Shown here: piece after piece, positions 1 to 8,093 of the stretch
How the letters are laid out: the number at the start of each line of letters is the position of its first letter
Position numbering within the stretch: position 1 is the first letter of the stretch
NCBI GenBank assembly: GCA_024681855.1
Contig: JAILAB010000007.1
Span: 1 to 64,000, forward strand
Direction of reading: 5' to 3'
DNA from: Elusimicrobiales bacterium
GTDB lineage: Bacteria > Elusimicrobiota > Elusimicrobia > Elusimicrobiales > UBA9959
DNA: 64,000 nt
Notes under the pieces: model-generated
The model's database searches: none
Told to the model about the DNA's origin: nothing
The model's input: the letters and a program-made list of their open reading frames with translations, nothing else
Translations under genes and position numbers: made by a program

Positions 1-126
1 GCCCTCTCGGAGATAGGCTCTAGGCCCGAGCTGCTTTCCCAGCTGGCGGCCTCGCTTGAGTCCGCAAGGTCCTCCATACGCTTCGCCCTCGACGCACTCA
101 TCCGCGCAAGGCAGCAGCAGGCCTGA
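1..126 (+). CDS. 3' end of a truncated CDS of unknown function (...ALSEIGSRPELLSQLAASLESARSSIRFALDALIRARQQQA*)
   Basis: Frame +1 is open from the window edge to TGA at 124-126 and is followed by a GC-rich terminator-like hairpin; helical composition; no family recognised. Confidence 0.4.
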   Translation, partial: ALSEIGSRPELLSQLAASLESARSSIRFALDALIRARQQQA

Positions 127-150
127 CTTTAATACGGCCGCCGGTGCTGA

Positions 151-202
151 AAGGCGCCCGAGCCCCGCGGCTTATTGCCTGGGCCGGGCGCCTTCCTTTT
201 TT
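151..202 (+). terminator. Rho-independent terminator
   Basis: AAGGCGCCCGAGCCC...GGGCCGGGCGCCTT stem followed by CCTTTTTT. Confidence 0.7.
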
Positions 203-277
203 CAATCCAGCCATTCTTATGCTTCCCGTTGCCGCCATAATCGAACAGTATTCTGTCAAGCTGTCTTATTAAATTAA

Positions 278-437
278 GGCTCTGTTAAAGGAAAATATTG
301 ACACAATGTAATTATAAAGGACGCGAATATTAACTCTTCGTCCTGAACTTATTTCAAGACTTCATTAAGCCGCAGAAATGCTGAAACAAGTTCAGCATGA
401 CGGGCGAATAATAAAATCAATAATCTTCTTAAATATA
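278..437 (-). repeat. Intergenic two-hairpin repeat family, copy 1
   Basis: Reverse complement nearly identical to copy 3 (22676-22838); contains TCCTGAACTTATTTCAAGA and TGCTGAAACAAGTTCAGCA hairpins around TTAAGCCGCAG. Confidence 0.85.
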
Positions 438-523
438 GCCTAAGGTAAATTAACCTGACGCACAGGCAGGATACAGGAGTTACCGTGTTACCTGATAACC
501 GCCTGAACATGGAAACATATATA

Positions 524-988
524 ATGGCCGATGTTTTATCAGAAGAGCAGCGCCGCAGGAATATGCGGCAGATCCGTGGAAAGGATACAAAACCGGAAAT
601 TATTCTGCGTAAGGCATTGTGGCACAGGGGATACAGGTACCGTAAGAATTACAGTAAACTTCCGGGAAAACCGGATATAGTCCTTACAAAACAACGGCTC
701 TGCGTATTCATAGACAGCGAATTCTTTCATGGCAAGGGATTTGAATGCTGTTATGATAGCGCTAAATATGCCAGTCTGCGTGAACAGATAGAACATGGCA
801 GTCATCCGGGGTTCTGGCTGAACAAAATACAGAGAAACATAAAAAGAGACCGTGAGGTGGAGGTTGAACTTCGCGCCCTTGGCTGGTATTCGCTGCGTTT
901 CTGGAGCAGGGAAGTGCTTAAAAATACCGATGAATGTGTAAGGACAATTGAGGAACAGATTCTAAGCATTACAATAGAAAATCCGTAA
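524..988 (+). CDS. vsr: Very short patch repair endonuclease Vsr
   Basis: MADVLSEEQRRRNMRQIRGKDTKPE...LPGKPDIVL...VFIDSEFFHGKGFE...W..KI.RN..RD.......LGW..LRFW is typical of Vsr; start chosen at ATG 524. Confidence 0.88.
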   Translation: MADVLSEEQRRRNMRQIRGKDTKPEIILRKALWHRGYRYRKNYSKLPGKPDIVLTKQRLCVFIDSEFFHGKGFECCYDSAKYASLREQIEHGSHPGFWLNKIQRNIKRDREVEVELRALGWYSLRFWSREVLKNTDECVRTIEEQILSITIENP

Positions 989-1158
989 GCTGGTTAATCC
1001 GTTATCCCGCTATTGAAATAATGTTGTAATCTGCATATTCCTGAGCCGCCATTAATGCCTGTTTTTCACATTTTTATTTAAATTAGTATGATTTGAGTTG
1101 TTTTTATATAATTAAAATGATTAAATGATAAAAGGCCCATACTGACGGGCCGTATATT

Positions 1159-1968
1159 ATGGTAAAAGAAAAGAAAAATTTAATCAGGATACTCAATGAC
1201 GCCATTGAGTCATACACGCCTGTTGCTTTTGCGACAGTTATTTCATCAGGCGGTTCAACACCCCGTGAAGCCGGGGCCAAAATGCTTGTTTTTGCCGACG
1301 GAAAAACGGAAGGTACTGTCGGTGGCGGCAAAGTTGAATCCATGGTTATAAAACAGGCTGTACAGTGTATTTCCGAAAACAAATCCGGAAAATTTACTTT
1401 CAGCCTTCATCTGGATGGCAATACAGGCATGGCCTGTAATGGCGATCTTGAGGTTTTCATAGATGTTTACAAAAAGCCTTTCAAGGTACTTATTCTCGGG
1501 GCCGGTCACGTGGCTCTTAAAATAGCCGGGGCCTGCCGCCTTGCGGATTATCCTTATATAGTGGCAGATGACAGAACGGAATTTGCCAATGAGGAGCGCT
1601 TTCCCGGCGCAATGAAGATAATTACTGTTGCTCCGGATAAGGCCGTGGCTCTCGCGGGTGTGGATAAAGATACATATATTGTTATTGTTACCCGCGGTCA
1701 TTCGCTGGATAATGAATGTCTTGTGGAAGCCCTGAAAACGGATGCTCCATATATAGGCATGATAGGCAGCCGCTCCAAGGTAAACACGGTTTTCCATAAT
1801 ATGGCAGAGAAAGGCCCTGTTAATCCTCTGACAGACAAGAGGATTTATTCGCCTATAGGGCTTGATCTTGGCGGCAAAACTCCCGGTGAGATTGCCATTT
1901 CCGTAATTGCTGAAATAACAAAACTGTTTAATGGCAGAACAGGAAAACATTTAAGGATTGAGGAATAA
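1159..1968 (+). CDS. xdhC: XdhC/CoxI family protein (molybdenum hydroxylase maturation)
   Basis: SSGGSTPREAGAKM, GTVGGGKVE, LILGAGHVALKIAGACRLADY, RGHSLD motifs; upstream of Mo-hydroxylase genes. Confidence 0.85.
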   Translation: MVKEKKNLIRILNDAIESYTPVAFATVISSGGSTPREAGAKMLVFADGKTEGTVGGGKVESMVIKQAVQCISENKSGKFTFSLHLDGNTGMACNGDLEVFIDVYKKPFKVLILGAGHVALKIAGACRLADYPYIVADDRTEFANEERFPGAMKIITVAPDKAVALAGVDKDTYIVIVTRGHSLDNECLVEALKTDAPYIGMIGSRSKVNTVFHNMAEKGPVNPLTDKRIYSPIGLDLGGKTPGEIAISVIAEITKLFNGRTGKHLRIEE

Positions 1969-1974
1969 TCTTTT

Positions 1975-2931
1975 ATGATAATAAAGGCTATAAAACTTTA
2001 CAGAGACGGTTTTATGACGCGGCCTTTTGCCCTTGGCGGCGAGGACGGCATGGATAAGTTTGACCCTGCCGTAAGATACCGCTCCAGCTTACAGAATTTC
2101 CTTATAGACACAGGAAAAGAGGTAATACTTGTAGATACCGGACTGCCTGATGAGTTTCCTGACCAGGTGCCGGACGAAAAGACCATGATTTACATGGGCA
2201 GCCGTATCAAGGGTTATGATGAGGCTTTTGCCGAAGCCGGATATAAGCCGGAACAGGTAAGCAGAATACTTGTCACCCATAAGCACGCAGACCATACCGG
2301 CAAGCTGAAATCCTTTCCCAATGCTGAAATTTATGTGGGTCCAGAAGATGCTGATAACCCGGAATTTGAAGGTCTCAAAGTGATAAAGGCAGAATACAAT
2401 GACGGCCCTTATCATAATTTCCCGGCATCGCAGAAAATAGCTGACGGAGTTTATCTTATACAGGCCAAAGGCCACACAAAAGGCAACAGCATTGTCATAG
2501 CTGAAAGCGAAGGCCTTTTCTATATGATGCACGGAGATGTCACATATACGGACGAGGCACTGTATGAGAACAAGCTTTCCGTGGTTTTTGAGGACAAGGC
2601 TGCGGCAAGACAGACGCTTGATATGGTGAGGAAGTTCATAAAAAACAATCCTGCCGTATACCTTTCAACACATACACCTTTGGGATATGAGAACCTTGAA
2701 GCAAAAAAGGTTGTTGACCTGGCCAATCCTCCAGCAAGCATTCCGCCCGGTGAAATAGTATACAGGACGGCGAGCGGAAAATATGTATGCAACGCATGCG
2801 GATATGTTTATGACCCGGCAAAAGGAGACCCGGAGCATGGTATAGCCGCAGGCACTCCCTTTGAGCAGCTGCCGCCGGACTGGCATTGCCCAAGGTGTAA
2901 AAAAGACAAGTCCGTATTCAACAAGGCGTAA
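1975..2931 (+). CDS. Metallo-beta-lactamase-fold hydrolase with C-terminal rubredoxin domain
   Basis: THKHADHTG (HxHxDH) and [11 protein letters not shown] motifs; C-terminal [46 protein letters not shown] is a canonical rubredoxin. Confidence 0.9.
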   Translation: MIIKAIKLYRDGFMTRPFALGGEDGMDKFDPAVRYRSSLQNFLIDTGKEVILVDTGLPDEFPDQVPDEKTMIYMGSRIKGYDEAFAEAGYKPEQVSRILVTHKHADHTGKLKSFPNAEIYVGPEDADNPEFEGLKVIKAEYNDGPYHNFPASQKIADGVYLIQAKGHTKGNSIVIAESEGLFYMMHGDVTYTDEALYENKLSVVFEDKAAARQTLDMVRKFIKNNPAVYLSTHTPLGYENLEAKKVVDLANPPASIPPGEIVYRTASGKYVCNACGYVYDPAKGDPEHGIAAGTPFEQLPPDWHCPRCKKDKSVFNKA

Positions 2932-2955
2932 ATTCTTTTGATTTAAGAGGCTCTG

Positions 2956-5268
2956 ATGGAAGAACAGAAATTATCCTTTGTAGGAAAATCGTTTGAGCGC
3001 AAGGACGGCCTTATAAAGGCAGAAGGCCGGGCCATGTACGCCGCAGACAGGGAGTTCGCGCGTATGCTTTACGCGGCAGCAGTGCGCAATCCACGCCCGC
3101 GCATAAAAATACTTGGCATTTCGGACGAAAAGGCAAAAAAAGTTCCCGGATATGTGACTCTTGTCACTTACAAGGACATCAAAGGCCAGAACGCCTGGCC
3201 TGTGCTTGACCTGGACTATCCTTTCCTGCCGGAAAAAATAGCGCGTTTCGCCGGGGAAACTGTAGCCCTCGTGGTTGCGGAAACACAGCGTGCGGCAAAA
3301 AAAGCGGCTTCACTGGTTGAAATAGAATACGAGGAGCTGCCTAACATACAGGATCCGTTGGAGGCCCTGAAACCCGATGCGCCGGAAATTGGCGGCACAA
3401 CAGACATGAAGAATGTCTATGCGCATTTCACCATTCAGAAAGGCGATGTTGATAAGGCTTTTGAGGAAGCCGCCTACAAGGTTGAGGGAACTTTCAAGAC
3501 AAATTACCAGGTTCACGGATATCTTGAAACACAGGGTTCCATAGCCATACCGGAAACAGACGGCGGCATGACCATACACAGCACAACACAATGTCCGTAT
3601 TATGTGGTTGACGGGGTGGCTGCTGCGCTTGGCATTACATACAACAAGGTAAAGGTAATACAGACTGTCACAGGCGGCGGATTTGGCGGAAAAGAGGAAG
3701 TTCCGGCGCTTGTTGCTGCCCATGCGGCTATATGTGCCGCAAAAGTGGGCCGCCCGGTAAAACTTATTTACAGCCGCAAGGAAGATTTCCAGTGCATGTC
3801 AAAACGCCATCCCGGCTGGGCCCACATAGAATACTCGGCTGACAAGGAAGGCCATCTGACAGGCTGCCGCGTAAAATATGTGCTTGATGCCGGAGCTTAT
3901 TCCACTATTACGGCAATAGTGCTTTTCCGCGGAACCGTTCATTCCACAGGCCCCTACAAAATACCGAATATTGACGTTAAGACTTTTGGCGCAGCCACGA
4001 GCAAGGTTCCGTGCGGCGCCTTCAGGGGCTTCGGGCAGCCGCAGATCAATTTTGCTCAGGAATCACTTATAGATGAGCTTGCTGCAAAAATCGGCATGGA
4101 TCCGGTTGAGTTCAGGCTTAAAAATCTGCTTAATCCCGGAGAAATGACTGCAACAGGCCAGAAACTTACTTCCTCCTGCGGACTTAGCGAGCTTGTTGAA
4201 GCAGTAAGGAAAAAATCCGGCTGGGACAAAAAAGTAAACCTGCATGAGAAGAAAGGCCATATTGCCAAAGGCATAGGCATATCAACCTGCTATTACGGCG
4301 TAGGACTTGGTGCGAAAGGCCGCTTCCTTGACAGGGCCGGAGCAATGGTAAACATTTACAAGGACGGCTCAGTCGGCGTAAGCGTGGGAAATGCCGAAAT
4401 GGGCCAGGGTGCGCTTACAGTATTCGCGCAGATAGCGTCTGAAACACTGAATGCCCCGATGGAGCTTGTAAAAACCGAAGAGGTTGACAGTTCCAAAGTG
4501 CCGGATTCAGGACCGACAGTCGCAAGCCGCGGCACACTTATGGGCGGAAACGCGATAATAGAGGCCGCAAAGCCTCTGCGCGAACGCCTTTTCAAGGTTG
4601 CGCTTGATATGCTCATTGACAAGGGCGGAACTTCCGGAAAAATGATTGCCCATGACGGTGTTTTTGAAATGGACGGTATAACCGTATCATTTACTGATGT
4701 GGCAAAGGAAGGCTGGAACCGCCGTCTGAAGATGTGCGAGGAAGGCTGGTATGTCGCGCCGCATGTATCATTCAGGCTGGATAATGGCCAGGGTGATGCC
4801 TATGTGGTGTACTCATATTCAGCGGACATAGCGGAAGTTTCCGTTGACACACAGACAGGTGTAACAAAAGTTGACAAGATATGGGCGGCCTACGACGTTG
4901 GCCGCATAGTAAACCCCATGCTTGCCACCGGGCAGGCCCAGGGCGGAATATTACAGGGCATGAGCTGGTCGCTGTTTGAGAACCTTCAGTATAAAAACGG
5001 CATAATGGTAAACCCCAATTTTACCGACTATGTGTGTGCCACCACGAAGGACAAGCCGGAATACGATATAACCTTCATAGAGAAACTTTATGATGAAGGC
5101 CCTTATCAGGCAAAAGGCATGGGCGAGGTTCCTCTCATTGGTGTGGCACCTGCCGTAGCCAATGCCATAAAGAATGCCTGCGGAGTAAGGATTGATTCCG
5201 TACCGCTTCTGCCTGAAAAGGTGTGGCGGGCTATCAAACAGAAAAATGCCGCAAAGGAGGCCAAATAA
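2956..5268 (+). CDS. Xanthine dehydrogenase/aldehyde oxidase family, molybdopterin-binding subunit (set 1)
   Basis: GGGFGGKEE, GAFRGFGQPQ, GNAEMGQGA, KGMGEVPLIGVAPAVANAI motifs. Confidence 0.92.
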   Translation: MEEQKLSFVGKSFERKDGLIKAEGRAMYAADREFARMLYAAAVRNPRPRIKILGISDEKAKKVPGYVTLVTYKDIKGQNAWPVLDLDYPFLPEKIARFAGETVALVVAETQRAAKKAASLVEIEYEELPNIQDPLEALKPDAPEIGGTTDMKNVYAHFTIQKGDVDKAFEEAAYKVEGTFKTNYQVHGYLETQGSIAIPETDGGMTIHSTTQCPYYVVDGVAAALGITYNKVKVIQTVTGGGFGGKEEVPALVAAHAAICAAKVGRPVKLIYSRKEDFQCMSKRHPGWAHIEYSADKEGHLTGCRVKYVLDAGAYSTITAIVLFRGTVHSTGPYKIPNIDVKTFGAATSKVPCGAFRGFGQPQINFAQESLIDELAAKIGMDPVEFRLKNLLNPGEMTATGQKLTSSCGLSELVEAVRKKSGWDKKVNLHEKKGHIAKGIGISTCYYGVGLGAKGRFLDRAGAMVNIYKDGSVGVSVGNAEMGQGALTVFAQIASETLNAPMELVKTEEVDSSKVPDSGPTVASRGTLMGGNAIIEAAKPLRERLFKVALDMLIDKGGTSGKMIAHDGVFEMDGITVSFTDVAKEGWNRRLKMCEEGWYVAPHVSFRLDNGQGDAYVVYSYSADIAEVSVDTQTGVTKVDKIWAAYDVGRIVNPMLATGQAQGGILQGMSWSLFENLQYKNGIMVNPNFTDYVCATTKDKPEYDITFIEKLYDEGPYQAKGMGEVPLIGVAPAVANAIKNACGVRIDSVPLLPEKVWRAIKQKNAAKEAK

Positions 5269-5798
5269 TGCCTTGCAATGAAACAATGAAAAAGGATTTT
5301 TCCGTTTTGCACCTGGACTGCACTGTTAACGGAAAGCATATTCAGCGTGATGTTCCGTCCAACAGGGCATTGCTGGACTTCATACGCCTTGACCTCGGCC
5401 TTACCGGCACAAAGGAAGGCTGCGGCGAGGGCGAGTGCGGAGCGTGCCTTGTCCTTCTTAACGGACGGGCGGTAAATTCCTGCCTTATGACTGTAAGCCA
5501 TATACAGGGCAAGGAACTTGTTACCATAGAGGGCATAAGAGGCAGAAAGGGCGGTCTGCATCCGCTTCAGGAAACATTCATGAAGGAAGGCGCGATACAG
5601 TGCGGCTTCTGCACGCCGGGAATAATAATAGCCTCCGAGGCTCTTTTAAGAAGAAAGCCTGATGCCACGCTGGAGGACATAAAGCTGGAGCTTACCGGCA
5701 ATCTGTGCCGCTGCACCGGCTATGAGAAAGTCCTTTCCGCGGTTGAAACCGCAAGAGACAAAATGGCTGCGGACCCGGATTACAAGGAGGCAGAATAA
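5268..5798 (+). CDS. (2Fe-2S)-binding subunit of Mo hydroxylase (set 1)
   Basis: GCGEGECGACLVLLNG and IQCGFCTPGI...GNLCRCTGY motifs; TAATG overlap with the preceding gene sets the start at 5268. Confidence 0.9.
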   Translation: MPCNETMKKDFSVLHLDCTVNGKHIQRDVPSNRALLDFIRLDLGLTGTKEGCGEGECGACLVLLNGRAVNSCLMTVSHIQGKELVTIEGIRGRKGGLHPLQETFMKEGAIQCGFCTPGIIIASEALLRRKPDATLEDIKLELTGNLCRCTGYEKVLSAVETARDKMAADPDYKEAE

Positions 5799-6643
5799 TG
5801 TCAGAGATTATTTTCAAGCCCTGCTCCCTGAAAGAAATGTGGGAGGAAATGCCAAATCTGCCGGAAAGCCGCAAATACATGGCAGGCGGTACGGACATTG
5901 TTACGGTTGAGAACGCCGGATTCCCTTCCTCAGAATGCTGGATAGATATAAGCGACATTCCGGAGCTTGCCACAGTCAAAGAGGAAAAAGACCATGTTTT
6001 CATAGGCGCAGGCGTAAAGCTGAACGATCTTGAAACATATCCTTTCATAAAGAAGTACTGCCCGGCACTTCTTGCGGCGGTGCATGATTTTGCAAGTCCC
6101 AGCCTTCGCAATATGGCTACGCTCGGCGGGAACGCCGGTAATGCAAGCCCATGTGCCGATGGCGTATGCGCGCTTGTCTCACTTGAAGCAGCAATAGTTC
6201 TCCGCAAGGGAAATGCTGAAAGAAAGATGCCGTTAAGGGATTTTTTCACCGGCCCAAAAAGAACAAAGCTGGAAAAGGACGAGCTTATTTACGGCTTTGA
6301 GATTCCCAAAAAGGAAAACCTGCTTGGACAATATTTCAAACTTGGCCCGAGGGCGTTTTTCGGCATATCCAAGGTTGCCGTGGCATTGTCCGCCGCAATG
6401 GAGGGGAACAAGGTAAAATACGCCTCTGTGGCAATAGCGTCGGTCGCTCCTGTTCCGCTTTATGCCGCAAAGACATCGGAATATCTTACTGGCAAGGAAT
6501 TGACGGAAGACACAATCCTGAAAGCGGCGGACATAGCAAGGGGGGAGGTTTCCCCGATAACGGATGCCCGCAGCGAGGCCGACTACCGCCGCGACATGAG
6601 CGGCATTCTGCTTGAAAGGGCTCTTCGCTCTTTTCTAAACTGA
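5798..6643 (+). CDS. FAD-binding (CoxM/XdhB-like) subunit of Mo hydroxylase (set 1)
   Basis: AGGTDIV, SPSLRNMATLGGNAGNASPCAD motifs. Confidence 0.9.
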   Translation: MSEIIFKPCSLKEMWEEMPNLPESRKYMAGGTDIVTVENAGFPSSECWIDISDIPELATVKEEKDHVFIGAGVKLNDLETYPFIKKYCPALLAAVHDFASPSLRNMATLGGNAGNASPCADGVCALVSLEAAIVLRKGNAERKMPLRDFFTGPKRTKLEKDELIYGFEIPKKENLLGQYFKLGPRAFFGISKVAVALSAAMEGNKVKYASVAIASVAPVPLYAAKTSEYLTGKELTEDTILKAADIARGEVSPITDARSEADYRRDMSGILLERALRSFLN

Positions 6644-6682
6644 TTTATGTGTCAATTATACTTTAACTAAAACGGAGGTACC

Positions 6683-7477
6683 GTGAAAAATATAAAGCAC
6701 TATGCCTTTCCGTCTTCAGTAGCCGATGCCATGAGCATACTGATGAACAGAAAATACAAGGCTATAATAATGGCTGGGGGAACCCTGGTCGGGAAAACAA
6801 TACCTGCTTCTGCAGAGACATATCTTGACATACGAAGCCTGCCAATAAGAGACATAAAAGTCAAAGGCGGGAAGCTCGTTATAGGCGCCGGGGTTACTTT
6901 TGACGAAATAGATAATTCCGAAGTATGCAAAGAATGGGCAGAAGGAATGCTGTCTCAAGTTGCGGCCCAATGTTCCAGCCAGCTGATACGCAATATGGCT
7001 ACGCTTGGCGGAAATATCGCGAGGCCTCATTCTTTTAATATGTTCCCGGTTGTTCTTTTAGGAATGAATGCAGAAGTAATGATTGAAACAAAAGACGGAA
7101 AGCTGCTAATGCCTTATGCCGATCTTTTAAAAGAATCTAATCTCAAACCTGGAGAAAACTGCATTATAACAGAGATCCTTTTCCCTAAGAAAACTAAAGA
7201 CATGCATTTTGAGTTTATAAAGCTGGCCAAGACTAAATCCAGCTGGGAAAGCTATGTAACACTTTTCTTCTCTAATGACAAAAAGAACCCTAAATTTGTT
7301 ATAGGAGCCCTTTCTCCCAGACCTTTCTGCGCTGAGGAAGCTGAGAAGGCTTATGCTAAGAATAAGCCTGCGGAAGAAATTATAAATAAGTTCCAAGAAG
7401 CTGTTTCAGCAAAAGCAAAAGGCTATAGGGCTGAAGCTGCGGTTAATCTCTTTAAACGCTATCTGGGGGCTGAATAA
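6683..7477 (+). CDS. FAD-binding subunit of Mo hydroxylase (set 2)
   Basis: AGGTLVG, SQLIRNMATLGGNIARPHSFNMFPV motifs. Confidence 0.88.
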   Translation: MKNIKHYAFPSSVADAMSILMNRKYKAIIMAGGTLVGKTIPASAETYLDIRSLPIRDIKVKGGKLVIGAGVTFDEIDNSEVCKEWAEGMLSQVAAQCSSQLIRNMATLGGNIARPHSFNMFPVVLLGMNAEVMIETKDGKLLMPYADLLKESNLKPGENCIITEILFPKKTKDMHFEFIKLAKTKSSWESYVTLFFSNDKKNPKFVIGALSPRPFCAEEAEKAYAKNKPAEEIINKFQEAVSAKAKGYRAEAAVNLFKRYLGAE

Positions 7478-8079
7478 TGAAGAATGAAGAAATAATTCAT
7501 GCCGATGAAGACGGATTTTTTACCATTGCGCTTAATGTGAATGGTGAGCTTGGGCATATGATCGTTTCCCGCAATGAAACGCTTGTCGAAGCTTTGCGCC
7601 ATTATGGCTGGAAGGGAACTAAAAAAGGCTGCGATACAGGCGACTGCGGCTCATGCACCGTTCTTTTCAACAATAAACCGGTTTTAGGCTGCATGATGCC
7701 GGCTGTAGCTGCGCATGGCGGCAATATAACTACCATAGAAGGTCTTGGAACTGTTCGCAATCCTCATCCGATACAGCAGGCTTTTGTTGAGGCCGGCGCT
7801 GTTCAGTGCGGATTCTGCATACCAGGAATGATCCTTTCAACAAAAGCTCTGCTTGATAAAAATCCTGAGCCATCGGAAGCGGATATACGCAAAGCTCTTG
7901 ATGGCAATCTGTGCCGCTGCACCGGCTATGTGACTCAGGTTCAGGCTGTGCGCATCGCCGCTAAAAAAGTAAAGGCTATGAAAAAGCAGCAGGAAAAATT
8001 AGCCGCAAAGGAGCTCGCAGCAGAAAAGCGCAAGGCTGCAAGGAAAACTGCAAAAAAGGCTGCTAAGAAAAATAAATGA
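7477..8079 (+). CDS. (2Fe-2S)-binding subunit of Mo hydroxylase (set 2) with Lys/Ala-rich C-terminal tail
   Basis: GCDTGDCGSCTVLFN, QCGFCIPGM...GNLCRCTGY; C-terminus KKVKAMKKQQEKLAAKELAAEKRKAARKTAKKAAKKNK. Confidence 0.9.
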   Translation: MKNEEIIHADEDGFFTIALNVNGELGHMIVSRNETLVEALRHYGWKGTKKGCDTGDCGSCTVLFNNKPVLGCMMPAVAAHGGNITTIEGLGTVRNPHPIQQAFVEAGAVQCGFCIPGMILSTKALLDKNPEPSEADIRKALDGNLCRCTGYVTQVQAVRIAAKKVKAMKKQQEKLAAKELAAEKRKAARKTAKKAAKKNK

Positions 8080-8093
8080 GCTTAGGAGAAACC

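Noticed and set aside
56-277. 73-aa plus-strand ORF near the window start
   Set aside because: Runs through the terminator hairpin and overlaps the better-supported frame +1 CDS tail
1255-1950. 231-aa minus-strand ORF
   Set aside because: Antisense to xdhC, which has clear motifs; no recognisable domain
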